DNA of 23,179 bases from an uncultured Clostridia bacterium (GCA_948585895.1 CAPBNZ010000026.1:1-23179); one strand, 5' to 3'. Counted from the stretch's first letter, positions 13,548 through 21,626 are shown. Translations and numbers: made by a program. Notes: generated by a model not told the origin, from the letters alone.

Positions 13548-16136
13548 ATGAAAACAAAAAAAGGACAAAAAATAATAAGTTCAATATTATTAATATTTAT
13601 GATAGTAAGTCAATTTAGTGGTGTATTTGCAGCACAAATTGGAGAAATAAAAGACATAGTCTCTTTAGGAGAATGTGGAAACGACCTAAAATATACCAAT
13701 TCAGCAGGTGTAACAATGGAAGTATTAACTCACTATGTAGTCTATAATGAAAATGGAAGAAGCTACCCAGCCTATTGTCTTAATGTAAATCTACATGGGG
13801 TTGATGATAATGATAGTTATGGGGTTGAAGTTGGAGATATGAGCCAAATTGCTAATAATCAAGCAGTTTGGAGAGTATTACTAAATGGATTCCCATATAA
13901 ATCAGCAAGAGAAATGGGATTAGATAATGATTATCAAGCCTTTGCAGTTACAAAACAAGCAGTATATTCTGTATTAGATGGAAGAGACACTAATAGATAT
14001 TTTGGAGCAACAGATGCAGGAAATAGAATGGCAAACAAAATAAGAGAACTTGCAAATATAGGAAGAAATGGAACACAAACATACACAGATCCAGTTATAT
14101 CAGCAACAGCAAATTCACAAGCAGGAATTGATAATAAAGACTCAAAATATGTATCTCAAACATTTACAGTTAATAGTTCAGTAAATATGAGAGATATACA
14201 AATCATTTTAAATGGAACATCAGCACCTGAAGGAACAAAAATCGTAGATGTAAACAATAATGTAAAAACTACATTCAATAGAGGAGAACAATTCAAAGTA
14301 TTAGTTCCAAGAGTTAATATCAGAAATGATATAAATGTTCAATTTAGTATTACAGGACAATGTGAAACATATCCAATTCTATTTGGAAAAGCACCTAATG
14401 CAAATTTACAAAACTATGTATTAACAACTGATCCATTTATATTAAGCACAGCAAAAGGAAATATGCAATATAAACCATCAGCAGAATTAGAAATAGAAAA
14501 AGTAACAAGTGGCGATAGTAAAATTACAGGAGCAACAGCAGGTTCAGGATTAAAGGGAGCTGTATTTACAGTAACATCTAAAGATGGAAAATTCACAAAA
14601 GAAGTAACAACAGATGAATACGGAAAATTTTTACTTTCAGGGCTTGATTTAGGCGAATACATTATTTCAGAAAAATTGGCTCCAGATTACTTCTTAAAAG
14701 GAAAGAACACTAAATTTGAAGTAAATTTAGTATATGATGGAGATGACAAAAAAGTAATAGTTGAAAATACTCCAGTTGATATAAAAGTAAATGTAGAAAA
14801 AGGTTCAGACAAAACAGAAGCACAAGGAAGAGAAATTGTTACTTATGAAATTGATAAAATAAAGAACTTATCTAATGTTAAGTTAAATGATTTCACACTA
14901 ACAGATGATTTACCAAAAGAAGTTAGAATACAAAACCTAGAAACAGGTATTTATAACGAGGATTTAAAATATTCTATTACATACAATACAAATAAAAAGA
15001 CTAATGTAAAACTACAAGAAAATTTAAGTACAAAAACAAATAATAAAATAGATTTTACTAAAATTAAATTAGCAGATGGTGAATATATAACATCTTATAG
15101 TTTGAATTTTGGAACAGTAAAAATAGGATTTTCAAACACTACAAAAATGAAAGTTGCAACAAAAGTAATTGAAGGATTAGCTGATAAATCAAAATTCATT
15201 AACAATGTAAAAGTTTCTGGAACATATTTAAAAGCTAAAACAGAAGACAAAGATGATGTTCCTGTAACAGTATATGAAAATATTTTGAAAATTAATAAAG
15301 TAAGCAAAGAATATAACCAATATTTAGACAAAGAAGCTGGAACACCAATTGATGATACAGTTTTTGAGATTTTAGATGAAAACCAAAGATATGTAGCAAC
15401 AGTAAAAACAGCGAATGGTGGAAAAATTGAATATAAATATTTAGAAACAGGAAAACAATATTATTTAAAAGAAGTTTCTACAATTCCATACTATGTAATT
15501 AGTAAAGACCTAATACCATTTAAATTTGAGAAAAACGGACAAGTTGTAGAATTAACTGTAAAAAATGATAATGTAAATTTAGTAGTTGATGTTCAAAAAG
15601 AAGCTCCAACAGAAGCACAAAAAGGAGAAATAATAGACTACACATTTAATCATTTAGGAAATTTCTCAAATACAAAAGTATCTAATTTTGTATGGGGAGA
15701 TAAACTACCTAGACAAGTAAGAGTTCAAGAATTACAAACAGGAATCTGGAACGAAGAATTAGAATATGAAATCAAATATATAACAAATAAAAATACAAAC
15801 TGGAAAAATATTGGAGAAAAGTATTCAACAACAGAAAATCACAAAATAGACCTAACAAGTGAAAGTTTAGGATTAGAACAAGATGAATATGTAAAAGAAT
15901 TTAAACTTGTATTTAGTACAGAAGTAAAAGAAGGATTTGAAGCTACAACAACACCAGTTGTTAAAGCAAAAGTAAATGAAGATGTGCAAAATAATAAAAT
16001 ATTTGTAAACAACACTTATGTAACAGCATCTTATCAAGAAACAAAATTAGAAGCTAAAGATGATGCACATACAGTAGTTTATACTAAAACACCAGATATA
16101 GATAAAGAACTACCTAAAACAGGTATGGATAATTAA
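13548..16136 (+). CDS. Thioester-domain/SpaA-type adhesin with terminal LPKTG
   Basis: An 862-residue secreted protein. A signal peptide ends at about residue 28 (SGVFAAQ). Residues about 45-300 look like a thioester domain: C77 in AYCLNV and Q137 in TKQAVYS are placed to form the Cys-Gln bond used for covalent attachment to host or cell surfaces. Then come a SpaA/Cna-B-like domain (about 310-405), a long beta repeat (about 409-575), a second SpaA-like domain (about 579-674) and a second copy of the long repeat (about 677-845), recognised by shared EVRIQNLETGIYNEDLKY / QVRVQELQTGIWNEELEY. The protein ends LPKTGMDN, without the hydrophobic helix and basic tail of a normal sorting signal. It probably promotes contact with recipient or host cells. 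Confidence 0.88.
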   Translation: MKTKKGQKIISSILLIFMIVSQFSGVFAAQIGEIKDIVSLGECGNDLKYTNSAGVTMEVLTHYVVYNENGRSYPAYCLNVNLHGVDDNDSYGVEVGDMSQIANNQAVWRVLLNGFPYKSAREMGLDNDYQAFAVTKQAVYSVLDGRDTNRYFGATDAGNRMANKIRELANIGRNGTQTYTDPVISATANSQAGIDNKDSKYVSQTFTVNSSVNMRDIQIILNGTSAPEGTKIVDVNNNVKTTFNRGEQFKVLVPRVNIRNDINVQFSITGQCETYPILFGKAPNANLQNYVLTTDPFILSTAKGNMQYKPSAELEIEKVTSGDSKITGATAGSGLKGAVFTVTSKDGKFTKEVTTDEYGKFLLSGLDLGEYIISEKLAPDYFLKGKNTKFEVNLVYDGDDKKVIVENTPVDIKVNVEKGSDKTEAQGREIVTYEIDKIKNLSNVKLNDFTLTDDLPKEVRIQNLETGIYNEDLKYSITYNTNKKTNVKLQENLSTKTNNKIDFTKIKLADGEYITSYSLNFGTVKIGFSNTTKMKVATKVIEGLADKSKFINNVKVSGTYLKAKTEDKDDVPVTVYENILKINKVSKEYNQYLDKEAGTPIDDTVFEILDENQRYVATVKTANGGKIEYKYLETGKQYYLKEVSTIPYYVISKDLIPFKFEKNGQVVELTVKNDNVNLVVDVQKEAPTEAQKGEIIDYTFNHLGNFSNTKVSNFVWGDKLPRQVRVQELQTGIWNEELEYEIKYITNKNTNWKNIGEKYSTTENHKIDLTSESLGLEQDEYVKEFKLVFSTEVKEGFEATTTPVVKAKVNEDVQNNKIFVNNTYVTASYQETKLEAKDDAHTVVYTKTPDIDKELPKTGMDN

Positions 16137-16156
16137 GAAGAAGGAGGAAATTGTAT

Positions 16157-16414
16157 ATGTTAAATATTACAGAAATTAGAATTAAAAAAATAAATAAGGG
16201 AGATTTACTAGGAGCAGCAAGTGTATGTATAGATGGTTGCTTTATAGTAAATGAAATTAAGTTGTTAAATGGAAAGAATGGAAGGTATATTAATATGCCT
16301 AATAGAAAATTGAAGAATAAAGATATTAGAAGAAATTTCTCATATCCTATTAATAATGAAACAAGAATCCAATTATTAGATGCTATTTCAGAAGCATATG
16401 ATGATATTATTTAA
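16157..16414 (+). CDS. SpoVG family protein
   Basis: An 85-residue protein starting at ATG 16157, 9 bases after GGAGG; the upstream in-frame TTG is too close to the ribosome site. The sequence follows SpoVG closely: a start MLNITEIRIKKIN, a central FIVNEIKLLNGKNGRYINMP and the PINNETR block. SpoVG proteins are small nucleic-acid-binding regulators; chromosomal copies affect sporulation and virulence genes, and extra copies are common in conjugative elements and phages of Bacillota. It follows the adhesin by 20 bases and is likely in the same transcript. It is probably the element's copy rather than the host's. Confidence 0.88.
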   Translation: MLNITEIRIKKINKGDLLGAASVCIDGCFIVNEIKLLNGKNGRYINMPNRKLKNKDIRRNFSYPINNETRIQLLDAISEAYDDII

Positions 16415-16449
16415 TTACTGCTTTTATACTTAATAAAAGAGAAATATGA

Positions 16450-16483
16450 GTAAATAACACAAAATTTGCACTTGGTTATTTAC
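16450..16483. promoter_or_regulatory. Inverted repeat, candidate operator
   Basis: GTAAATAAC (16450-16458) and GTTATTTAC (16475-16483) are perfect 9-bp inverted repeats 16 bases apart. The right half overlaps the -35 element of the promoter that follows, the classical position for a repressor site. A looped RNA is also possible, but there is no T-run. Confidence 0.5.
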
Positions 16484-16507
16484 AAAGTAAACATAATGAA
16501 GTATAAT
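16479..16507 (+). promoter_or_regulatory. Sigma-A-type promoter for the 16541 gene
   Basis: TTTACA (16479-16484), a 17-base spacer and TATAAT (16502-16507) form a near-consensus housekeeping promoter, 34 bases before the ATG at 16541 and with a GGAG ribosome site in between. It is the clearest promoter in the window. Confidence 0.75.
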
Positions 16508-16540
16508 ATAGCTATAAAAAAATAAAGGAGTTGAAGGATT

Positions 16541-16954
16541 ATGGCTAAACGGAACAAGAAACAGCAACAACAATCCAACAGGTGTTCATCAACTGATTGT
16601 GAAATAAGACCTGTTACCAAAAGCGACAAATGGTGTCAAAGAAGAGTACCCAGAAATGGTCAACTTGTTGGAGAAGCACCATTTGGCTACATTGTAACTA
16701 TACCATACTTACCAAAACAAAATACATGGTTAGATGGTATTAATGGGCGTATAGTGCGGAGTAAAAAGCATTGTGGCAAACTTCTTTTGCAGGTTATCAT
16801 GAAAAGTGAAGACAATCCGCAATATGGTGTTGGATCTTTTGCAAGACATGAGCCGAATGTGAGTGTCTATAAGAGGAGACGCAATAAAAAGAAGTTATAT
16901 CGTATTCTGAATATCAGGAATCTGGACAAAGGCGACAATAACAATGAGTGGTAA
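16541..16954 (+). CDS. Small basic protein of unknown function, less AT-rich and with two in-frame CGG codons
   Basis: A 137-residue soluble basic protein with a polar N-terminus (AKRNKKQQQQSN), four to five cysteines (RCSSTDC, KWCQRR, KHCGK) and a middle VGEAPFGYIVTIPYLPKQN. No family is recognised. It is transcribed alone: promoter with overlapping operator-like repeat before it and a terminator after it. Base composition and codons differ from the neighbours (CGT, CGC, CGG, CCG, CTG, CCC all appear), suggesting acquisition from a less AT-rich genome. Codons 4 (16550-16552) and 73 (16757-16759) are CGG and must be read in frame as an amino acid. A +1 shift at codon 4 would end the protein after about 21 residues. 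It is the sole exception to the CGG pattern. Confidence 0.75.
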   Translation: MAKRNKKQQQQSNRCSSTDCEIRPVTKSDKWCQRRVPRNGQLVGEAPFGYIVTIPYLPKQNTWLDGINGRIVRSKKHCGKLLLQVIMKSEDNPQYGVGSFARHEPNVSVYKRRRNKKKLYRILNIRNLDKGDNNNEW

Positions 16955-16960
16955 TACCAG

Positions 16961-17000
16961 AAGGGGCTGTTCTCTATGTGTACATAGAGGATGGCTTTTT
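16961..17000 (+). terminator. Strong rho-independent terminator
   Basis: A central CTCTATG/CATAGAG stem with loop TGTA is extended outward by AAGGGGCTGTT and GATGGCTTTTT, pairing with several G-U pairs and ending in five T residues. It lies right after the 16541 gene and closes that transcription unit. Confidence 0.8.
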
Positions 17001-17033
17001 CAATATATTTGTATAGATTTTTTCAAAAAGAAA

Positions 17034-17042
17034 TGTTATAAT
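17034..17042 (+). promoter_or_regulatory. Extended -10 promoter for the accessory gene run
   Basis: TGTTATAAT is an extended -10 element (TGnTATAAT) 38 bases upstream of the ATG at 17081. No good -35 is present at the normal distance, which is acceptable for this promoter type. It follows the terminator and probably starts the transcript of the downstream run of small genes. Confidence 0.6.
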
Positions 17043-17080
17043 GCTAATAGACATGTTAACTTAAAAAGGAGATTGGAAAA

Positions 17081-17557
17081 ATGGATTTAATATACAAAAA
17101 GGCAGATATAAATGATATAGATGATTTAGTAGATTTAAAGATGAAGCAAAACTTATTTTTTATTAATAGAGATGGACTGATAATGGAAAATGAAAATATA
17201 GTACGAGAAAATATAAAAAGAATATTATTACAAGAATTAAATAAAACTATGTATTTCTTTATAGCAACAGATAAAGAGAATAATAGAGCAGTTGCTTGTA
17301 GTGGTGTAATTGTTCATCAAATGATACCTTCTGATTCATCTATTAATGGAAAGAAAGCATATATAACGAGTGTTTATACGGATGAAGATTATAGATGCAA
17401 TGGAATTCAAAATATACTAATGGAAATGAATTTAAGATTTTTGAAAGATATAGAATGTAATAAAATTGAACTAGATGCATCTAATCCACCTGCTATAAAA
17501 TTATATGAAAAATTTGGATTTAAGAAACATAATATAAAATATATTTTGAAAAGTTAA
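17081..17557 (+). CDS. GNAT family N-acetyltransferase
   Basis: A 158-residue acetyltransferase of the GCN5 fold. The N-terminal strand and helix (LIYKKADINDIDDLVDL) are typical, and the acetyl-CoA site appears as YITSVYTDEDYRCNGIQ, with R105 and G108 in the RxxGxG/A position although the last position is Gln instead of Gly/Ala. The end, ASNPPAIKLYEKFGFKK, is the usual GNAT C-terminal motif. Acceptor unknown. First gene of a same-strand run of about 6 kb made of small modifying enzymes; the ribosome site is AAAAGGAGA. Confidence 0.87.
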   Translation: MDLIYKKADINDIDDLVDLKMKQNLFFINRDGLIMENENIVRENIKRILLQELNKTMYFFIATDKENNRAVACSGVIVHQMIPSDSSINGKKAYITSVYTDEDYRCNGIQNILMEMNLRFLKDIECNKIELDASNPPAIKLYEKFGFKKHNIKYILKS

Positions 17558-17609
17558 TAAGAAAAGTTTATTAAAAAATAAAATAAAAAATTATACGAGG
17601 AGCTTAAAT

Positions 17610-18281
17610 ATGGATATAAAAGAAACTTATGCAGAACTATGGCAAAAAGACTCTAATGAGATAAATTCAAATGGATTATATGATTGGATGTCAGAACAAA
17701 TAAAAGAATATGAAACTATTTTAGAAATTGGTTGTGGTTCAGGTATAAGTACATTAAATTTATTAGAAAGAGGACATGATGTTATAAGTATTGAATTTAA
17801 TGAACACTGCATCAATATGACAAAAAGATTATTAACTGAAAATGGATATAAAGATATTAAAATTATAAATGGACAAATTTCAGAGAACAATTGTGTTGAT
17901 TTAATAAAGAAAATTAAATATAAAATTGATTTAGTAATCTGTTGGAATCCAGGTGGTGCAAATTCTCTTTCTAAAGATGAAATGTTCAATAAGATAGAAG
18001 AATTTTATTATTTGGGATATGAAAAGCCTGAATTAGGATTTTTTAGTAATTATTCAGAAGATCTTATTAAAAGTGCTTGTAAAATTGGAAAAGAGTTAAA
18101 TATAGATACACATATAATTGATAGAGATGAAAATAAAGAAGGAAAAATATCTGATTATATAGATATAAAAGAATATGGATTTAATGAAATTATATTTAAT
18201 CAAATAGAAGGAATGAGTAATAAAAATACTATGGGAGAATATAAAAAGATATATTATAAATCATTTTTATTATTAAGATGA
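17610..18281 (+). CDS. Class I SAM-dependent methyltransferase
   Basis: A 223-residue methyltransferase. The SAM-binding motif I is ILEIGCGSGIS (about 37-47), and the acidic residue that holds the SAM ribose is in VISIEFNEHC (E62). The motif IV region is LVICWNPGG (about 108-116), with Asn-Pro-Gly in place of the common DPP/NPPY. The substrate is unknown; length and isolated setting fit small-molecule or protein methyltransferases as much as nucleic-acid ones. The ribosome site is GAGGAG. It is followed by the transglutaminase-like gene within about 25 bases. Confidence 0.83.
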   Translation: MDIKETYAELWQKDSNEINSNGLYDWMSEQIKEYETILEIGCGSGISTLNLLERGHDVISIEFNEHCINMTKRLLTENGYKDIKIINGQISENNCVDLIKKIKYKIDLVICWNPGGANSLSKDEMFNKIEEFYYLGYEKPELGFFSNYSEDLIKSACKIGKELNIDTHIIDRDENKEGKISDYIDIKEYGFNEIIFNQIEGMSNKNTMGEYKKIYYKSFLLLR

Positions 18282-18305
18282 ATTTGTAAGGAGAATGTGA
18301 AAGTT

Positions 18306-19052
18306 ATGAATATAAATTTTGGTAATATAACTTACAGAAATGATTTAGGACAAATAGTTAGTAAAGAAGAATTTGAATTTGAAAGAGAAAAATTTAAGAA
18401 TAATGTTAGAGAAGCATATGAGAACAAAGTAAATGATCTACTTATAAGAATTAATAGTAGAGCTTCAGATGAAACAGAAAAATTGTGGATGTTGTATGAC
18501 TATTTGACTGGCGAAAATATGAGATATAATTTGGAAGGAACAACTGTAGATGGAACAATGGCAACTGGGGAAGGATACCCATTTCCACCATATAAAACTT
18601 GGAGAGTTTTTCATAGTGATAAGTATCCAGCTATATTAAACAATGCAGGTGTATGTATAACTTTTTCTAAAGCTTTTGCTGATATCGCAAATAAAATGGG
18701 AATTGCATGTATAGTTGTTAATGGTTATACAGGAATGGAACATGCTTGGAATGCAGTATTAATAAATAATGAAGTTAAACATATTGATGTTGCTTATGCA
18801 CTTATGAACAAAAATTGGTCAGATAAGAAGAATTATTTTTTAAAGGATATTTCTCAATTAATACAAATTGCTGGAAGTCGTACATGTAATACTACAAATA
18901 ATGAATTAGAAAACAATTTGATAACTAAGTATAATCAGTTACATCCAGAAAATCAGATCCCTTTAAAAATAACTATTAAAGAAAAAACTAAAATAACTAG
19001 TAATGAACCTAAAATAACAATAATTAGTAAAAATGAAGACAATGAAAGATAA
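18306..19052 (+). CDS. Transglutaminase-like cysteine protease-fold protein
   Basis: About 248 residues from ATG 18306; a GTG at 18297 is an alternative, and the TAAGGAG site sits awkwardly for both. The transglutaminase-like core is clear: nucleophile C117 in NAGVCITFSKAF, H147 in MEHAWNAV, and D161 in VKHIDVAYA. There is no signal peptide or membrane helix, so it acts inside the cell. Proteins of this fold cut or join peptide bonds; the target is unknown. The N-terminal 60 residues are charged and helical. The C-terminus is a low-complexity Lys/Thr/Asn tail. Confidence 0.78.
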   Translation: MNINFGNITYRNDLGQIVSKEEFEFEREKFKNNVREAYENKVNDLLIRINSRASDETEKLWMLYDYLTGENMRYNLEGTTVDGTMATGEGYPFPPYKTWRVFHSDKYPAILNNAGVCITFSKAFADIANKMGIACIVVNGYTGMEHAWNAVLINNEVKHIDVAYALMNKNWSDKKNYFLKDISQLIQIAGSRTCNTTNNELENNLITKYNQLHPENQIPLKITIKEKTKITSNEPKITIISKNEDNER

Positions 19053-19072
19053 ATTTTAAGAGGTGTATAGAA

Positions 19073-19378
19073 ATGAAAATAGTAACTGTATGTGGTAGTT
19101 TGAAATTTAAAAATGAAATGATAGAAATAGCAGAAAAGATGGAATTACAAGGCAATTGTATGTTATGCCCAATATATCCAACTAATTCAGATAAAGATGC
19201 TTATACTGAAAATGAAGTATTAATGCTTGACAAAATGCATAAAGAAAAAATTAAGTTATCAGATGCTATATTAGTTGTAAATGTAAATGATTATATTGGA
19301 AATAGTACGAAAAGTGAAATAGAATATGCTAAATCTTTAAATAAAGAAATTTTATACTATACAGATCTAATAAAATAA
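19073..19378 (+). CDS. Nucleoside 2-deoxyribosyltransferase-like / DUF4406-like small protein
   Basis: A 101-residue protein beginning with a strand and a turn, IVTVCGSLKF, and ending with DAILVVNVNDYIGNSTKSEIEYAKSLNKEI. This single Rossmann-like unit resembles the nucleoside 2-deoxyribosyltransferase superfamily, where the GNSTKSEIEYA block helps bind nucleotide or sugar. It is shorter than the classical enzymes, and a catalytic Glu (in KSEIEYA) is plausible. Homologues of this short form are usually uncharacterised. A GAGGTG ribosome site precedes it. Confidence 0.68.
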   Translation: MKIVTVCGSLKFKNEMIEIAEKMELQGNCMLCPIYPTNSDKDAYTENEVLMLDKMHKEKIKLSDAILVVNVNDYIGNSTKSEIEYAKSLNKEILYYTDLIK

Positions 19379-19396
19379 CTAATAGAGGAGTTGTAA

Positions 19397-20029
19397 ATGA
19401 ACATTTTAAAGCCACAAAATATCCGTAATAAAGAATTAGTAAATAAAAATTTAATAAGTATTAAAGAAAATGAAGAAATAAGCTATTGTATTTTTGAAAA
19501 CCAAGAATGTGATAATATCAATTTATATGAAATCGAATTTGAACATTGTAAATTTAACAACATTTGTATGCAAAAAGGGGTATTAGAAAAAATTACATTT
19601 AGAGATGTAGTATTTGAAAAATGCAATTTCTCTAATACAAAATTTTCTGAAACTACTTTTATTAGATGTGAATTTAATAATTGTAAACTTTCAGGATGTA
19701 ATTTTGCAGAAAACAGATTATATAATGTTTCATTTATAGAAACAAATGCAAGTTATATTAATCTTTCAATGGCTAGTATAGAAAATATCTTATTTAAGGA
19801 TACATGTTTAAAAAACAGTTATTTTCAAGAAACAAAAATAAAGAATATTTATTTTGATAATGCAGATTTAACACAATCACAGTTTTTTAAAACAAGTTTA
19901 AAAGATATAGATTTATCAAATAGTAAAATAGAAAAAATTGCGATTTCAATAGAAGATATAAAAGGTGCAATAATAGACCAATTTCAAGCTATAGATTTAT
20001 TATATTTGATAGGTGTAAAAATCAAATAG
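19397..20029 (+). CDS. Pentapeptide repeat protein
   Basis: A 210-residue protein. From about residue 25 to 185 it shows a five-residue periodicity with Phe/Leu at the centre and small residues around (for example FEKCNFSNTKF, CEFNNCKLSGCNF, LSMASIENILF), which forms a right-handed quadrilateral beta-helix. Some members mimic DNA and protect gyrase from quinolones or toxins, but many have other roles; sequence alone does not decide. No signal peptide is present. It is in the same-strand accessory run. Confidence 0.85.
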   Translation: MNILKPQNIRNKELVNKNLISIKENEEISYCIFENQECDNINLYEIEFEHCKFNNICMQKGVLEKITFRDVVFEKCNFSNTKFSETTFIRCEFNNCKLSGCNFAENRLYNVSFIETNASYINLSMASIENILFKDTCLKNSYFQETKIKNIYFDNADLTQSQFFKTSLKDIDLSNSKIEKIAISIEDIKGAIIDQFQAIDLLYLIGVKIK

Positions 20030-20057
20030 GAAATGTAACTTTTAGAGGTGTTATAGT

Positions 20058-20270
20058 ATGAGTAAATATGAAAAATTATGGAAATATTTAAAAGAAAATA
20101 ATAAAGAAGAGTATAAATTATCTTATGAAGAAATTAAAAATATTTTAGGATTTGACATAGACCATTCTTTTTTAACTTATAAAAAAGAATTAAAAGAGTA
20201 TGGATATGAAGTTAGTAAAATATCTATAAAGGAAAAGACAGTAGATTTTAAAAAGATAGTTAAGTTATAG
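20058..20270 (+). CDS. Small conserved protein, DUF7662-like
   Basis: A 70-residue protein. The first half (MSKYEKLWKYLKEN, then LSYEEIKNILGFDID) follows the layout of small proteins that start with a Y-E-x-L-x-x-Y-L helix and an LTFEEIEEILGF-like block, often found next to acetyltransferases. The C-terminal half is charged. No catalytic motif. The ribosome site is AGAGGTG. Function is not known, and the family name is from memory of the pattern. Confidence 0.65.
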   Translation: MSKYEKLWKYLKENNKEEYKLSYEEIKNILGFDIDHSFLTYKKELKEYGYEVSKISIKEKTVDFKKIVKL

Positions 20271-20281
20271 GGAGTAAAATT

Positions 20282-20791
20282 ATGGAAGGTATTATAATTA
20301 GAAATATTGAAGAAAAAGATATACCAAGTGTTGCTGATATAAAAATAAATGGTTGGAGAACAGCATATAAAGGAATAATTGATGATAAAGTCTTAAATTC
20401 AATGAATAGAAATGAACGAATTGAAAAAATAAGAAAAACTTATAAAGATAATGGATTTATAGTTGCAGAATTAAATAATGAAGTTGTTGGATTTTGCAAC
20501 TATATTGATACTAATAAATTTACACAAGATATATCAGATATTGATTGCGAATTATTGGCAATATATGTTAAGCCAGATTTAAAGTACAACGGTATAGGAA
20601 CAAAGTTATTTCAATTTGTTATAAATGAATTTAAAAGTAAAAAGAAAACAAAAATGATATTATGGTGCTTAAAAGACAATGAGCCATCTAGAAAATTTTA
20701 TACTAAAATGGGTGGAGAGATTTTCAAAGAAAGAACAATTGAAATAGGAGAAAAGAAATATTACGAAGTTGGATTTATATATAATATTTAA
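20282..20791 (+). CDS. GNAT family N-acetyltransferase
   Basis: A 169-residue acetyltransferase. IIIRNIEEKDIPSVADI is the typical N-terminal strand-helix; the acetyl-CoA loop is AIYVKPDLKYNGIGTKLF with K101, N-G-I-G following (x-x-x-G-x-G form); the end NEPSRKFYTKMGGEIFKE is the usual motif B. The GWRTAYKGIIDD block is shared with acetyltransferases that act on small molecules, yet the acceptor is unknown. It overlaps nothing and is 11 bases after the small DUF gene. Confidence 0.87.
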   Translation: MEGIIIRNIEEKDIPSVADIKINGWRTAYKGIIDDKVLNSMNRNERIEKIRKTYKDNGFIVAELNNEVVGFCNYIDTNKFTQDISDIDCELLAIYVKPDLKYNGIGTKLFQFVINEFKSKKKTKMILWCLKDNEPSRKFYTKMGGEIFKERTIEIGEKKYYEVGFIYNI

Positions 20792-20816
20792 CAGTAAAAT
20801 TATAGGAGTGATAGTA

Positions 20817-21284
20817 ATGATTAGTAATTATGTGAAACAAATAAGAGAAAAAATTGGGCATATGCCAATGTTTGTGCCATCAGCATGTTTAATTATTTAT
20901 AAAGACAACAAAGTTTTATTGCAAAAAAGAGCAGATGATAAAAAATGGGATATGCATGGAGGTTTTATGGAGCCAGAGGAGACAATTATTGAAACACTTA
21001 ATAGAGAAATCAAAGAAGAATTAAACATAGAACCAATAAATCCAGAATTAATGGGGATTTATACAGGATATAATAAATATCCAAATGGAGACGAAGTGTA
21101 TATGTGCAGAAATTGCTTTATTTGTAGAGAATATGATGGGGAGATTTCTTTTAATGATAATGAAGTATTAGAAATAAAATGGTTTCATATAGATAATTTA
21201 CCAAGTAATATGCATGAATGTGATAGAAAAGTACTAGAAGATATAAAAGAATGTATAATACAAAAAAAGCCAATTATTAAATAA
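20817..21284 (+). CDS. NUDIX hydrolase
   Basis: A 155-residue protein from ATG 20817, chosen because it lies 8 bases after AGGAG. The NUDIX box is GGFMEPEETIIETLNREI followed by KEELNI; the metal-binding REIKEE is complete while the Gly near the end is Asn. An N-terminal extension of about 25 residues (MISNYVKQIREKIGHMPMFV) before the first strand is common in the ADP-ribose/sugar-nucleotide type subfamilies. The substrate is not known. A second NUDIX gene opens the window, but the two are not close copies. Confidence 0.88.
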   Translation: MISNYVKQIREKIGHMPMFVPSACLIIYKDNKVLLQKRADDKKWDMHGGFMEPEETIIETLNREIKEELNIEPINPELMGIYTGYNKYPNGDEVYMCRNCFICREYDGEISFNDNEVLEIKWFHIDNLPSNMHECDRKVLEDIKECIIQKKPIIK

Positions 21285-21320
21285 AAAATAATATAAAACA
21301 AAATATGAGGTAGGAATAAA

Positions 21321-21587
21321 GTGAAAACAGATTTAATAACAATACCAAACATTGGAGAAAAAACAAAACAATCATTACTCAATATAGGTATTACATGTGT
21401 TGAAGATTTAAAAGGCAAAAATCCAGAAGATTTGTATTCTAAAGATTGCATAGTAAAAGGATTTCAAGAAGACAAGTGTCAGTTGTATCTTTTTAGAATG
21501 GCTATATATTATGCAGAAAATACTATTTGGGAAGAAGAAAAATTAAAATGGTGGTATTGGAAAGATAAAGAATATCCAGAATCTTAA
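21321..21587 (+). CDS. Helix-hairpin-helix protein, Cdd1-like
   Basis: An 88-residue protein with a GTG start after a GAGGTAGGAA site. The N-terminal part ITIPNIGEKTKQSLLNIGI is a helix-hairpin-helix motif, followed by CVEDLKGKNPEDLY, and the C-terminal part has a Trp-rich block KLKWWYWKD. This matches the pathogenicity-locus Cdd1 type of small HhH proteins. HhH motifs bind DNA without sequence specificity, but the actual role of this family is unknown. Confidence 0.75.
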   Translation: MKTDLITIPNIGEKTKQSLLNIGITCVEDLKGKNPEDLYSKDCIVKGFQEDKCQLYLFRMAIYYAENTIWEEEKLKWWYWKDKEYPES

Positions 21588-21626
21588 AAAAGATAGAACA
21601 AAAGTAAATTATATAAGGAGTAGTGT

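Larger units (their letters stand above)
5031..16414 (+). mobile_element. Conjugative element segment (T4SS, wall hydrolase, sortase, adhesin)
   Basis: The order HTH protein, small membrane proteins, PrgI, VirB4, VirB6-like, M23 peptidase, sortase, surface adhesin and SpoVG is that of integrative conjugative elements of Bacillota. All genes are on one strand. A relaxase, VirD4-type coupling protein and integrase are not in this window, so either the rest lies beyond the IS or the set is partial. The accessory run 17081-23010 may be cargo of the same element; that is inference. Confidence 0.75.

Noticed and set aside
713..18000. Open frames on the minus strand.
   Set aside because: All overlap well-supported plus-strand genes, lack ribosome sites and are rich in Phe/Leu/Ile/Ser, as expected for antisense of AT-rich genes.
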